A DNA stretch of 64,000 nucleotides from Mixophyes australis (GCA_036250195.1 JAVHZZ010000006.1:156910224-156974223); one strand, 5' to 3'; shown: positions 1-12,180, numbered from the stretch's first letter. Made by a program: numbers and translations. Notes: generated by a model not told the origin, from the sequence alone.

Positions 1-2832
1 CCCTTCTACTCCCTCACTATCTGGAGTTTATGAGATTACAGTCATATAAAGCACTCTGACAGAAATTAACTACTGGGGATTTTGGGAGATCATATGAACC
101 CCAATAACTCCAGTTTGTAAATTAAAGAAAAGACTTGTGTGACGTGAAAATGAAAGGATTTATCATTTATTAAGCAATAGTCTATTTTCTTTAGTAAATA
201 AAACATACATGGCTGATTATTAATGCGTACCTGAGATGTTTCCTACACAGTGGAGACAGACAATTTCTAACCATGATTTAACTAATCATGAAAATACACC
301 TTATTAATTACTAACAACCAATGACAGCATTGATGCACAAAATGGAAGCAGCCATTTTATGACTGAAACATTTTCATGAGAGTGCAGTTCACTAGGAACC
401 TAGTAAGATCACTGAGACACAAGGTGCTATATACAGTGACGGTACAGTATGTTTTATATTTCTCAAATGAAAAACCAGGACAGCCACATGACCTGAAGTT
501 TGCTCAGCATATGAAATCCATCTCACACTTCAATTGACATCCCAAATAAAATAAAACAGTTATAGGAAGCTATCCATGTTTTTTTTTTACTGATTATCTG
601 GGTGAATCAAGACTGGCAAAAAAAGATTTTGGTAAAAACTTGGAGCATGTTCTTGGAAAAATTGGGACACATGAAAGGCCTTAGAGCAATGTGCACTAAT
701 TTTAATCTTAGTTCGAAAGCTCCCTTTTGACTTTAGTTCCACTGAATGCTCGTGCACACATACAGATACACAGACACATGTGCTTTAGATGCAATTTTGT
801 CATTTTTATAATGCATTTTTCTCACGATTTACATTCACTTTATTTATATCAATACATTTCATTGTATTGAAGGCACGCATTAGCACAGTTAAAATAGAGC
901 ATGATGGCTTGTCATTTGGAAATTCTTGTATTGACATGGGCCACTAAGTGACATATCAACTTCAATTGATCGTCTCGCCCTTTGTCTGCCTTCCACACAG
1001 GCACCATCTTACTGGCCTTCAAAAAATTACCACGTGTTTTTCCCACCTACATTTCTCTTCCAGCTGAACTAGATTTGCATACAGATGCTCAGCCAGCAAG
1101 AGAGACTGGCTGTGATTGGATAAGAGAAATAACATGTGACCACCAAAATTCTGTTTCTAATGCTCCAAGCTGGAAGACCCCAGGTGGCCAGACAATGCCT
1201 GTTCTAATAGACCATTATTCCCAAATTTCTTTCCCCTACAATCACACAACATACAGAGTAACTAAAAGGCAAGCTTTTAGAAATGCTTTTGGGCTTTAGG
1301 TTCCATGGAGTATAGGGGACATTGCATGTCATTATTTCTGACTTATTGTGTCATTAAATTCTATCATGCACTATATATTTTTTTTGTCACTTGCTTATTT
1401 TTCTTTTCAGGGCGTAGCTGGCATATTTCTAAAATCGGTTGCAATCTACAACCAAAGCCAAGGAGGTGTCAGGGATCGTACATAGTTACTGAGTAAATGA
1501 GGGTCATTAATTCCTATAATGTGATGATGTGCGCAGGCAAATGCAATCTGACTTTTACGTGATGTATTATATAAAAAAAGAGCGGGCAGGTGTTGCCATG
1601 GAAACACACAAATGTAAAAATTACAATAATAATAAAATATCTTCTGTTTGAGAAAGAACACATTCTGAAATCAACATGCACCTAATCTAACACAATAAGC
1701 AAACATGAGATTAGAACTATAGCAGAAATCTTATTTTCCATCTGGCACGGGAGAGACGCAGGCATTTGTCAAACGATTGTCAGGAGCTCAGAAAAAATAT
1801 TATAATATAACCTAATATGCTGCAGACTCCTTGGTCTGCCAGAAAGGGAAACGTATGATTTTTTTCCCAGATTTGTTTTTTGCCTGATTTATACCCTTTT
1901 ATCCCACCCAACAAGCCTGGATCATTTTCTTTTGTGCTTCCTTAATTGCGTTCTACTTTTTGCAGGCTGACTATTCCCTAGCTTTTACTTTGGCGACAGC
2001 TGGGACAACCAGCCTTACGAACCCCGCACAAAGCCTATTACTAGGACTCTTCCCCAGTTAATGAGGCCTGCTTCCTGGGGAGGAAGCCCCTCCTAAAAGT
2101 GTGTCAAGCCTTTGTCACTAGCCCCTGCTCGTGGGGTAGACCCTGTGTCTAGTGACAGCTCGGCATCTGAGTACTTAGTATCAGCGATCCACTGATTACA
2201 AAGACTATGAAAACTCAGATTATTTCTCAGGATATTGAAGTGTGCTAAAGCAATATCTCATCTCTAGGGATCTGTAAATGCAATAATTTGTTAAACCAAC
2301 ACTGTAGAAGACTGTACACAAACACAGAACATAAGTGCATAAGTGTTTTTCTTATCCAAAAAAGTTTACTATGTGACATTTATCAACAGAGCAAACTTCA
2401 TAGCATTGTTTTCTTTTTAAAAAGGCAGTTCTACCTTTGGTGTCCAGTGCAAACTTTGAAACATAGGAAAAAGTACACTAAATTGGCAGAATCGACTCAG
2501 CCATGGTGCATGATATTTGGGGATCATGTGTGGTTTGCAAGGATAACTCCACCAAAATCAAATGTTTACCTATCTTCCCCTCAACTAGAACATCCTATGA
2601 GGTTCCACATGATGGAACACTGCAGTTCTGAAGAACTCACTACCACCAGCCTTGCAGCTTTTCTTGTTCCTGTGTCTACAACTTGCAGAAGGTTCTGGTG
2701 TTTTTTTATATAACAGGCAGTTACTATACAGTGAACAAAAATGTTAGACTACACTAAACGCTATTCATGTTTCAACTGTTCCTGTTTGTCATTGACTTGA
2801 CAGGAAGGCGTTATAGCTGTAGTGGTGGTGAG
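1..2832. other. AT-rich unique non-coding DNA
   Basis: I see no recognisable gene, transposon end or tandem array here. Open frames are short, lack recognisable domains and are not supported by splice context. The stretch about 1740-2250 is less AT-rich and looks non-repetitive, so it could hold conserved non-coding sequence, but this cannot be judged from one genome. Confidence 0.5.
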
Positions 2833-2998
2833 CAGGGGCAGGCTGGGCTGGGGGGCAGGGGGGCATCTGCCCCCCGGGCCGGTCCCATAGTGGGCTACCT
2901 TGGGCTGGGTCGCTGGGCCAACAGCATTTTTTTCCCTTTAAAATAGACTGCTGAGTCGAGTATTGCCCACCGGGCTGAAGTTTGCCATCTCTTCCCTG
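2833..2998. mobile_element. Small hAT-type MITE with 8-bp target duplication
   Basis: A 166-bp block begins CAGGGGCAGG and ends CTTCCCTG, giving short imperfect inverted ends of the CAGGG type. It is flanked on both sides by the same 8 bases, GTGGTGAG (2825-2832 and 2999-3006), the target-duplication length of hAT transposons. It has no coding capacity and is GC-rich compared with its surroundings. A non-autonomous hAT derivative is the most economical reading. Confidence 0.72.
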
Positions 2999-3006
2999 GT
3001 GGTGAG

Positions 3007-4719
3007 TTCTCATAATGTGTGAGGGCCCCTGGTTATGGTCCTGCTAGTGGGGAAAAGTTTGTTAAGAATTAGTTTTTAAGAGTGTAGATAAGGGCAAGAG
3101 TAAGGTAGCGCCGCTGAACTGCTGTAAATATCATATGATATGAATTATAAAGTGTTTTCCCTGTTTTCATTGCCTGTCTGTTATACATTGTATCATTCCA
3201 TCATTGAGCTTGTATCCTGATTGTCTGTAACTGCATTTTGATTGTGTTTAGTAAGAAATTAACGTTTTTCACTTACTGCTTTTCACATGTACTAATATAA
3301 AGTAAACATATCTCCTATTTGGCACAATGCCACGTGGGTGAAAAAGGGGAGGGATGGGTAATTATCAAACATCTAAAATCATGTTTTGTTTTTTAGAAGA
3401 AAAATACCCTAGTCATAAATGGTACTTTTTAACTTTATTATTCTAAAATTGTCATTTAAAATATAACCTATGGTCATAAACATAGACACATTCAAAAACA
3501 GTAACATTAAATTTGATGTTTTTGTAGTTAATGCACATTTTTAAGATCAGTCTCTGCACTTCTGACAGTAAAACTTTTTTATTGTGAATACAGTGTAAAC
3601 GTGTATTTTGTTGGTCTGTTATGTCTGTGATCTGCGCTGAGTGAAACTGACAGTGAATATAATTCTGGGGAAATAAGACCATTTGTCAATGTTACCATTA
3701 TTGTGAGGCTATTTGTATTGTATGCAATGTGTAACAAATAAAGTAAAACCAAATATTGAATTCTTCTCTCAAAAAAACTAACTAGGCTTTAACAATATTC
3801 AAACAAGAGTTTAGTGATTATAGAAATATTGTAATGATATCAATATATATGGTATGTATGTAGAGATAAAATAGTTTTCATTGTTTTTTTCCCGAATGAA
3901 AAGTTTGTATAAACTCTTGTGAGTTGCAGACGACCCTGTGAGCCTGTTGTGTCTCGTAACAATTGGTGGTCTTTCAGTCTCTGTCTCTTTCTTGTGGGAA
4001 CTCTCGTGAGCTGAGACTATGCGTATGATCTGCAGTGACTGTCAGCATCTGTGCGATACAGAGAAAGACCACCTGCCTTAGTGAGCCTCTCAGTCCTAGG
4101 GAATTAGGACAGAGAAGGACTCTTAACATACAGGCAGTAAGACATTTGGAGAGAAGTCAGAAGTCTTAATTAAGAATCCCCCCCCCCCTTTCTTACTGAG
4201 CAGATGTGTGGAAGCACAAACACACTTTTGTATTTGGAGAATCCCGGAAGATACTACATAAGTTATAAGTAAACAAACTCGTCCCATACTAGAATAAGCT
4301 ACATATGTTCTTTCCATTCTATGTACGTAGAACATCCCTCTTTGAGAGGTATAAACCCATGTCCTAGTGGATGGTGTATAGATCATGAATAATCTCCACT
4401 CACTACCAAATTTAATATAATTTTATCTAGCATGCTTATTAGTTGACATTGACAACTTGGTGTATTTGTAGCAGTTTATAGAACTCTTTTAATTATGTTC
4501 GGTTGTATGTGACGTATTTCAGATTACTTCAATATAGGGCATTCTATATAAGCTCTGTTACTTTTACTAAATATATTCATTTTCATTGTCCTTCCACACC
4601 ACATATTTATATCACTAGGCAGATATAACAAAACACAAGCTGGTCTCAGAATACAGCTATTTCCAATGCAGAGAGAATAACATTGCTGTATTTTATCCCA
4701 CTGCAATAACAATATTATT
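3007..4719. other. AT-rich non-coding DNA
   Basis: No domain-bearing frame or clear repeat was recognised. A run of about ten C lies near 4181-4190. Nothing else stands out. Confidence 0.45.
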
Positions 4720-5245
4720 ATTATTATCATTATTTATTTATATAGCGCCTATCATATTACTCAACACTGTACAGAAAATATGTCATTCACATCATTTACT
4801 GCCCCACTGGAGAGTAAAATCTAAATTCCCTAATACACTCACCGGGGTCAATTTTGTCAGTTAACCTACAACATTATCATCATCATTTATCTATATAGCG
4901 CCAACAATTCTGCAGCTATGTACACAAAATATTTGTCATTCACATCAGTCCCTGCCCAGTTGGAGCTTATAGTGTGGGAGGAAGCTGGAGCACCCAGAGG
5001 AAACCCACATAAACACGAGGAGAACATACAAACTTAACACACATGTTCAGAAATCGAACTCATGATCCCAGTGCTGTGAAGCAGAAGTGGTAACCACTGA
5101 GCCACTGTGCTGCCCCCATGAACAGTGTTTTTGGAATATGGAGGAAACTGGAGCACCCGGAGGGAATCCACACAAACATGGGGAGAACATACAAACACCA
5201 TAAGATAGGGCCCAAGTCAGAATCAAACGTATGACCCCAGCACTG
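4720..5245 (-). repeat. Dispersed L2/SINE-like 3' tails, three partial modules
   Basis: Two modules start with an ATT/ATC microsatellite followed by TTATATAGCGCC (about 4738) and CTATATAGCGCC (about 4890), then a TGTACA-containing segment. This layout resembles the L2-type tail at 28.5 kb of this window, read on the minus strand. The second and a third module (about 4980 and 5142) contain the widespread motif GGAGCACCC(A/G)GAGG followed by GGAGAACATACAAAC. I know this motif as a common dispersed repeat of fish and frog genomes but cannot assign its family with certainty. Confidence 0.55.
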
Positions 5246-5249
5246 TGAA

Positions 5250-5409
5250 GCTACAATGTTCCAGCAGGTTTGAAAAACCAATCAGATTCTAGCTATTATT
5301 TATTTAGTACATTGTACAAAATGATAGCTAGAATCTGTCTGGTTGCTATAGGCAACATCTCCACTTTAAAAACTTGCTGGAAAACTCTCAGCTTGATACA
5401 TTTACCCCC
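5250..5409. mobile_element. Palindromic CCAATCAG-type MITE, left end worn
   Basis: The block is a near inverted repeat around 5310: AACCAATCAGATTCTAGCT on the left and AGCTAGAATCTG then GGTTGCTATAGGCAAC on the right. The right end reads TCAGCTTGATACATTTACCCCC and matches the copy at 39.3 kb; the left terminal repeat has decayed. There is no coding capacity. Confidence 0.65.
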
Positions 5410-6408
5410 TGCAGATGTTCCCTCACTCTCATGATTAGTTTAAGCCATAGGCCCAAGTAGGGTCCTAGGAGAAAATGGAAAAGTTTTATTTATTGAAAGG
5501 GGCAGTTCTAAAGTGTTAGGAAGTTGGACTTTGATGTGACGTTAACACTTTTACACAGTGCAAATCTAAAGGTTTTTCAGCCTCTCGGCACAACTTATTA
5601 TTTATACTTTTTTCTGCAAAGTGCTATATTATACACATGCACTATCGTATAAAAATATACCTATATGGGTAAACTGGTTTAGAAAATATATTTTAGGTTA
5701 TTTTGTAATTCTCTTAGGAGATATAGTTAGACTTTTCTGAGGTGAGAAAATCTGAAAAGTTGGGTTTTCTGATTTAAAATATCTACAAACCTGTAATTTT
5801 AATTGTCAATCCAGGCCCCTAAGCAGAGAGGATTGTGGGTTTTTGGCTATTAGTTTTTTGCATTTACAATGGAGATAATTCCAGCTATATGAGCATCACA
5901 GAATCAATTTAACAGGAAAATGTTTGTGCGTGTGATGTTTAATAGAAAGTCTCTGATAAGTATTTGGGCTGAAACAAAGCACTTTGCAGATGGTGAAGAT
6001 CCCACATGACAAGCTGTGGTTATACCTGCCTAGCCAAGATAACGCTATCTATGCTGCAGAAAGGGGCTAGCTTTGTTTTTTTCTCTTGTTTTGATTTTTT
6101 TTCTTTAACAGCAGTCATTCTCAAAGCACAGAAGAGTCAACAAATTTAATAAGCAGAATCCATTTCAGCCCTGCGGCCTTCCATGGCAACAGGACATGAT
6201 GAGTGAAAAGAAGGAGGGGGAGGGACTCTGTTTCCATTGCTTAACCATCATTATCTGCAAAGCCATCTGCTGGGGAGAAGGACAATTCCACCCTCATTTG
6301 AATGAAGGCAAGCCTTGAAATATTTTTTTTAGCTTTTTATCATAGGCATCTATATAGGGAACATCACTTTGACACCCTCTCACTGCTGCATAGGACTGCA
6401 AGGACATA
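5410..6408. other. Unique non-coding DNA
   Basis: No repeat or gene was recognised. The part 6100-6300 is a complex, non-repetitive sequence just upstream of the Tc1-like insertion and is a possible conserved non-coding element. Confidence 0.4.
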
Positions 6409-6755
6409 TACATTATTGTGCAGAAGTTTTAGACAGGTTTGGAAAAAATGCTGCAAAGTAAGAATGCTTTCAAAAATAGTTTATTTTTATCAATTAACAA
6501 AGTGCAAAGTGAATCAATATTTGGTGTGACCACCTTTTACCTTCAAAACAACATCAATTCTTCTAGGTACACTAGTACAAAGTCAGGGATTTTGTAGGAT
6601 TATAGTCAGGTGTATGATTATCCAATCTTACCAAACAGGTAATAATGATCCTCATTTTCATATGTAGGTTGAAACACAGTCATTAACTGAAACAGTTGTG
6701 TAGGAGGCTTAAAACTGGGTGAGGAACAGCCAAACTCTGCTGCAAAGGTGAGGTT

Positions 6756-7540
6756 GTGGAAGACAGTTTCATGTCACAAGTCATACACCATGGCGAGATT
6801 GGGCACAGCAACAAGACACAAGGTAATTATACTGCATCAGCAAGGTCTCTCCCAGGCAAAGAAACAGGCAACTGGAGGACCGTAGATGCAGTGGTTGGCC
6901 AAAGAAACTTAGTGCAACAGATGAAAGATACTTCATGCTTACTTCCCTTCGAAATTGGAAGATGTACAGCAGTGCCATCAGCTCAGAACTGGAAAAAACA
7001 GTGGGGCCCAGGTACATCCATCTACTGTTCAGAGAAGTCTGGCCAGAAATGGTCTTCATAGAAGAGTTGCGTCAAAAATCCATACCTTTGACGTGGAAAC
7101 AAGTCCAAGAGACTCAACTATGCACAAAAACATAGGAACTGAGATGCAGAAAAATGGCAGTAGGTGCTTAGGACTGAGGAGTCTACATTTTAACTGTTTG
7201 GCTGCAAAAGAAGGCAGTTTGTTAGCCGAAGAGTTGGAGAGTGGTACAATAATGAGTGTCTGCAGGCAACAGTGAAGCATGGTGGAGGTTCCTTGCAAGT
7301 TTGGGGCTGCATTTCAGCAAATGGAGTTGGGGATGTTTCAGCAAATGGAGTTGGAGATTTGGTCAGGATTAATGGTGTCCTCAATGCTGAGAAATACAGG
7401 CAGGTAATTATCCATCATGCAATACCATCAGGGAGGTGTCTGATTGGCTACAACTTTATTCTGCAGCAGGACAATGACCCCAAACATACAGCCAATGTCA
7501 TTAAGAACTATCTTCAGCCTAAAGAAGAACAAGGAGTACT
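6756..7540 (+). pseudogene. Tc1-like transposase remnant
   Basis: Tc1 transposase inserts DNA by a DD34E cut-and-paste reaction. Pieces of the protein appear in several frames. The clearest frame starts at 7272 and contains VKHGGG-like, VWGCISANGVGDL, YRQVIIHHAIPSG and LQQDNDPKHTA motifs; the last holds the second catalytic aspartate, within about 80 codons of core. The upstream DNA-binding part is visible only as fragments between 6756 and 7270, joined by frameshifts. The segment that should carry the third catalytic residue (the E block) is missing, replaced by a MITE fragment at 7541. The short direct repeat GGAGTTGGGGATGTTTCAGC/GGAGTTGGAGATTTGG at 7323-7360 is an internal duplication. This gene is dead. 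Confidence 0.85.
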
Positions 7541-7627
7541 GGGGGTATATTTACTAAACTGCTGGCTTGAAAAAGTGGACATGTTTCCTATAAATCAAAA
7601 TCTAGCTTATTTATTTATTTAGTTCCT
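7541..7627 (+). mobile_element. Half of a palindromic MITE inside the Tc1-like element
   Basis: GGGGGTATATTTACTAAACTGC matches the left end of the MITE at 7981 of this window, followed by a diverged form of its inner part (TTGAAAAAGTGGACATGTT). Only about half of the element remains. It replaces the 3' end of the transposase reading frame. Confidence 0.7.
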
Positions 7628-7980
7628 TTAAAAACTGTGTGCAAGTGTACCTTGAATAATTGATGCTGTTTTGAAGGCAAAGAGTAGTCACACCAAATAT
7701 TGATTTGATTTAGATATCTCTTCTGTTCATTCACTTTGCATTTTGTTAATTGAAAAAAATAAACTATTAACACTTATATTTTGAAAGCATTCTTACTTTG
7801 CAACATTGTTTCCAAACCTGTCTAAAACTTTTGCACAGTATTGTAGTTTTACACAGTGCGTCAAAGAAAGTGTATGTATTAATGTCACAGTACAAACTAA
7901 TCAGAGAATGCCACTTTAGACCACTGTCTGTGTAATATATAATTCCTATACACCTTTGCGTGAGTTACCATGACTCTAAG

Positions 7981-8154
7981 GGGTATATTTACTAAATTGC
8001 GGGTTTGAAAAAGTGGAGATGTTGCCTATAGCAACCAATCAGATTATAGCTGTCATTTTGTAGAGTGCACTAAATAAATGAAAGCTAGAATCTGATTGGT
8101 TGCTATAGGCAACATCTCCACTTTTTCAAACCCGCAGTTTAGTAAATCTAGCCC
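7981..8154. mobile_element. Palindromic MITE (GGG-TATATTTACTAA type)
   Basis: The element is an almost perfect foldback: the left half reads ATTTACTAAATTGCGGGTTTG and the right half carries its reverse complement CAAACCCGCAGTTTAGTAAAT, with TTGCCTATAGCAACCAATCAG inside on each arm. It is flanked by TAA(G) on both sides. It has no coding capacity. A close copy is at 26.2 kb and a half copy at 7.54 kb. The 3-4 bp target repeat would fit a PIF/Harbinger-like mover, but the superfamily is uncertain. Confidence 0.8.
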
Positions 8155-8269
8155 TAAGTGTTATATATACAATTGTCAAATTTAAACTGTTGATTTCAGT
8201 GGGAAAAATAAATAGCTCCAATAGGTCTAGTGGGGGCCAAAAACTATTGGAATGACTACAAAATATAAG

Positions 8270-9315
8270 TCAGTGGTGCCTATTATCTCTTAAACTGGGA
8301 CCCCACATGTCAGTAGGCCATTGTCCTGGTACCCCAAGTGTCATTGTGCCATTGTTCCGTGACCCCAAATGTCAGTGTGCCATTGTTCTGGAACCTTAGG
8401 TGTCAGTGTGCTATTTTTCTTTAACCTCATGTGTCAGTTTGCCATTGATCTGGAACCTAAATGTCGGTGTGCCATTGTTCCAGAACCGCAAGTGTCAGTG
8501 GACCTCTGTTCTGGAATCCCAATTGTCAGTGTGACATTGTTAGGTGACCCAATTGTCAGCATATCATTGTTTTTGAACCCTAAGTGTCAGTGTGCCATTG
8601 TTCTGGTACATCAAGTGTTAAAATGTCATTGTTTTGCATCCCCATGTATCAATGTGCTATTTTTCTTGGACCACATGTTCCATGGCCATTGTTCTGGGAC
8701 CCTAAGTGTCAGTGCTGCATTGCTCTGGTACCTCAAGTGCTAGTGTGCCTTTGTTCTGGTACATCAAGTGTCAGTGCGTCATTGTTCTGTCACCCCAAGT
8801 GTCAGTAAGTCATTGTACTGGAACCCCAAGTGTCAGTATTGCCATTGTTCTGAAATCCGAAGTGTAAGTGTGCCATTTTTCTGGTGCCCCATGTGTCAGT
8901 GTTCCATTGCTCTGAGACTTCAAATGTTAATGTTCAATTTTTCTGTGATCCAAAATGTTAGTGTGCCATTGTCTCTATGACCCAAATGTCAGCATGCCAT
9001 TGTTTCGTTACCCCAAGTGTCAGCATGCCATTGTTCTGGGACACCAAGTGTGTCATTGTTCTGGAACCTTAAGTGTCAATGTGTAATTGTTCTGGGATAA
9101 AGTGTCAGTGTATTATTGTTCTGTTACACCAGGTGCTGGTATTCCATTGTTCTGGAACCCCAAGTGTAAGAGTGACATTGTTTTGGAACCCCAACTAATC
9201 AGTGTAAAGTTATTCTGTGACCTGAAGGGTGTTCTTGCCATTGTTCTGGGACACCAAATGTCAGTGTCTTATTGTTCTGGAACCATAGGTGTCAGTGTAA
9301 CATTGTTCTGTGATA
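8270..9315. repeat. 31-bp minisatellite, first block
   Basis: About 34 degenerate copies of a unit near GTCAGTGTGCCATTGTTCTG plus roughly GGAACCCCAAGT run head to tail. Because 31 is not a multiple of three, the frames cycle and produce chance open frames with recurring CHCSGT-like peptides; these are not genes. Confidence 0.9.
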
Positions 9316-10174
9316 CCGGGTTTATCTGGCTCAATGCTACCCACTTCACTCTGGCAGACCATACAGGGGTGCCTTTCTATGCCAGGGAAGCCTACCCAGT
9401 ACCTTCTAGGGTTCTTATTAGTCACTCAGGCAAATGCAGTTAGAATGTACAACAGTACATTTATTGTTATAAAAACAACACTAGAATATAATGTACACAC
9501 AGTAAATAAATGCCAGGCTGGTTTACCACATAATCTGTCCCTTACCCCACTAACTTAATGAGTTACAGTCACCTGACTGTCCATACTTGATGACCCATGG
9601 ATCTGCCGATGTATTTCACTGGTAGAGAACGGCAACTCAAAAACCAGCCTCCCTGCAGCCTCCAGCCATCAATTCCCTGACTGAATATCATCTACCCCCC
9701 TGGAGTGGCTCCTTATATCTAGAGTTAAATTTCCGCAGTGTTTCCCCTCCCTGCGCAAACCCTTGGGTCTCTCCTTGGTAAACATTGGTGAGTCCGGGAC
9801 TAGGGGGGTTGGATGGGGGAGTGGAGATGAGCTGTACTTACACAAAAACTCCCCTGCTAGATTGTAGACCAAATGTCTGGACTACTCTTGAGAGAACAAT
9901 GGATACTAATTAGCTTCCCCCTCACCAGTATCTTGCAACCTGATGCCTACCCTTAACCCACCTGGATTCACTTTAAGGACAATGACTAACAGCTTCCATG
10001 CAATATCAACAACATACAATGTCCCCTTATCCACATGTAATTAGACACTGTAGTTGTACTCTGTTGAGCTGGGGAACAAAAGCAACGCTATAAAAAGTAC
10101 TTGCTATAATCCACATTTTGTGAGAAACGAGGGACAGGCTGGTGAATGTGTAATCAAACTCGTTTCGTCACACC
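9316..10174. other. Non-repeat block interrupting the 31-bp minisatellite
   Basis: About 860 bp unrelated to the surrounding unit separates two blocks of the same minisatellite. The junction units on both sides read CAGTGTAACATTGTTCTGTGA, so the array appears split. I found no clear inverted ends or flanking duplication. It may be an old insertion (possibly LTR-derived) or unique sequence trapped between array expansions. Confidence 0.5.
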
Positions 10175-10590
10175 AACTTACCAGTGTAACATTGTTCTGT
10201 GACCCCAAGAGTCAGTATGCCATTGTTCTGAGGCCCCACGTGTCAGTGTGTGCCATTGTTTTGTGACCCCATGTATCAGTATGCCATTTTATGGGGCCCC
10301 GTGTTCCAGTGGTCATCATTCTAGGACTGCAAGAGTTAATGTGTCATTGTTCTGAGACACCAAATGACAGTGCAACATTGTTCTATGACCCCAAGGGTCA
10401 GTATGCCTTTGTTCTGGGCCCAATGTTCCAGTGGCCATTGTTCTAGGACCACAAGTGTTATTGTGTCATTGTTCTTGGGCACCATGTTCCAGTGGTCATC
10501 ATTCTAGAACCGCAAGAGTTATTGTGTCATTGTGCTGTGTCCTTAAATGTCAGTGTGACATTGTTTGGGGTCCATGTGCCAGTGTTCCAC
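10175..10590. repeat. 31-bp minisatellite, second block
   Basis: About 13 copies of the same 31-bp unit as the block at 8270-9315, with variants such as CATGTTCCAGTGGCCATT. The same orientation and unit show it is the continuation of one array. Confidence 0.88.
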
Positions 10591-11394
10591 AAATTTGAGT
10601 TGTCTCAGAGATGGTGGAAACCAGGTACCAGCTTATATGCTAAATGGGAAGCCGACTCCAATCTACTGCCACTCTTTATACAGGAAAGTGCATTACTAGG
10701 CGCATTTCTATCATGTATTATAACCTTTCAGACACAGAAAGAGACACATAATAAAATACCTAATGTAACCTCACGCTCATGATTCATTTATTAAGACATG
10801 CAGGGAGATACGCCAAGCAGTACCTTAGGAGAAAATCAAAAAGTTGAAATTAATGATGGGAATGTCAGTTGATACACATTTCCAGTCAGACCCACAATCT
10901 CACTTAAGTAGGTGGAGATTTATTTTCATGGGGCAGATCCCAAAATTGAAAAATGTCCATGTACCTATATATGTTCGAGGTTGACTAATAAGCACATTTA
11001 CACAAAATGAAAAGCTGTATATGCCTATATGTTTTGCACTTTCATAAGTGACCCTTACTGGATACAATGTTAAAAAGCCTAGAAAGCAATAGTCTCATTT
11101 CTATTTTCTCCGCAGTGTGATGTACAAAAGAGACAGAAGAAAACAGTTATGCAAACAGGGCAACATATGAAACTGGAGAGATTTGAGCTGCGGTGGAACC
11201 TCTTTCTTTGGTTAAACTGTGATTAACTGTCATATCCCATGGTCACACAGAATAGTATTAATTGAAACTTTTGTATTTATTTTGGTTAGAATGTAAGTCT
11301 ATTTGCACAGCGTAAAAATGTACTTTCTTTGCACTGCACCTATCAAGATGGATACATGTGATTGGCTGAGCGGTGATGGAAGATGCTTGTAATT
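10591..11394. other. Non-coding DNA, nothing recognised
   Basis: AT-rich unique sequence between the minisatellite and the hAT MITE. No gene, array or transposon end was seen. Confidence 0.45.
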
Positions 11395-11654
11395 GGCTAA
11401 GCCAGTGGTTCCCAAACTTTTGCAGTTTGCGGCACCCTTAGAGTCTCCATAATTTTTTCAAGGCACCCCTCCAAAATAATTACGGAGCAGTCCCGTTTTA
11501 TAAGTAGTCAAAAAGACGTAATAAGTATTTAGGTCAGAACAGAAATACTTATTTAGTTGTATACAAAAATAATACACATAAATCCAAGGGAGAAGAATGT
11601 ATTTATGTATATTTTTTTCAATTATATTTCTGTCAAAGAATAATTTACAGCTAA

Positions 11655-11990
11655 CACACTCTTTGCCCCCTGCATTCACACACTCTGTGCCCCCTGCATC
11701 CACACACTCTGTGCCCCCTGCATCCACACACACTGTGCCCGCTGCATCCACACTGACTGTGCCCCCTGCATCCACACACTCTGTGCCCCCTGCATCCACA
11801 CACTCATCCACACAATCAGTGCCCCCTGCATCCACACACACTGTGCCCCTACGTTCTGCCCCCTCAGCCTCTGCCCCCTCAGCCTCTGCCCCCTCAGCCT
11901 CTGCCCCCTCAGGCTCTGCCCGCTTTGTTCCCTTAGCCTCTGCCCGCTCTGCCCCCCTCAGCCTCTGCCCCTCGCTGTGTCCCCGCCCTG
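11655..11990. repeat. 24-bp and 15-bp minisatellites inside the hAT MITE
   Basis: First comes a 24-bp unit, CCCCCTGCATCCACACACTC plus TGTG, in about eight copies to roughly 11850. Then comes a 15-bp unit, GCCCCCTCAGCCTCT, in about five copies with variants. Both periods are multiples of three, so both strands stay open as low-complexity frames. Confidence 0.88.
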
Positions 11991-12013
11991 GACAGGAAGA
12001 AGAAAAAAACACC

Positions 12014-12180
12014 CAAAAAACTACTTACCAGTCCGGCGGCGCCCCGGGACCCAGCATCCTCCTCCTTCCTCGCTTCTCACTGAATGCCGGGCGTGACGTC
12101 ACGCCCGGCATTCAGTGAGAAGCGAGGAAGGAGGAGGATGCTGGGTCCCGGGCGCCGCCGGATTGGTAAGTAGTTTTTTT
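12014..12180. repeat. Long near-perfect palindrome centred on TGACGTCA
   Basis: Two arms of about 83 bases meet at 12097/12098 with no loop. The inner 50 or more base pairs are perfect; further out I see one extra G and one A/G mismatch, and weaker pairing continues to about 11990 and 12205. The centre is GTGACGTCAC, which contains the CRE octamer TGACGTCA. Confidence 0.9.

Larger units (their letters stand above)
6411..7843 (+). mobile_element. Tc1-like (Tc1/mariner) transposon, degenerate, complete ends
   Basis: The element is bounded by TA dinucleotides (6409-6410 and 7844-7845), the Tc1/mariner target duplication. Its ends form long inverted repeats: the left reads about GTGCAGAAGTTTTAGACAGG and the right, reverse-complemented, GTGCAAAAGTTTTAGACAGG. 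Further matching blocks such as AATATTTGGTGTGAC lie 100-160 bp in, an IR/DR-like layout. The inside carries a broken transposase and a MITE piece. It can no longer code for active transposase. Confidence 0.88.

Noticed and set aside
982..1299. Open frame of about 105 codons on the plus strand
   Set aside because: No domain, no clear start context and no splice support; expected by chance in this length of DNA.
8369..9558. Cysteine-rich open frames over the 31-bp array
   Set aside because: They follow the minisatellite unit cycling through three frames and end with it.
11458..12118. Overlapping long frames on both strands in the hAT MITE
   Set aside because: Both are produced by 24-bp and 15-bp tandem units; such repeats keep several frames open without coding.
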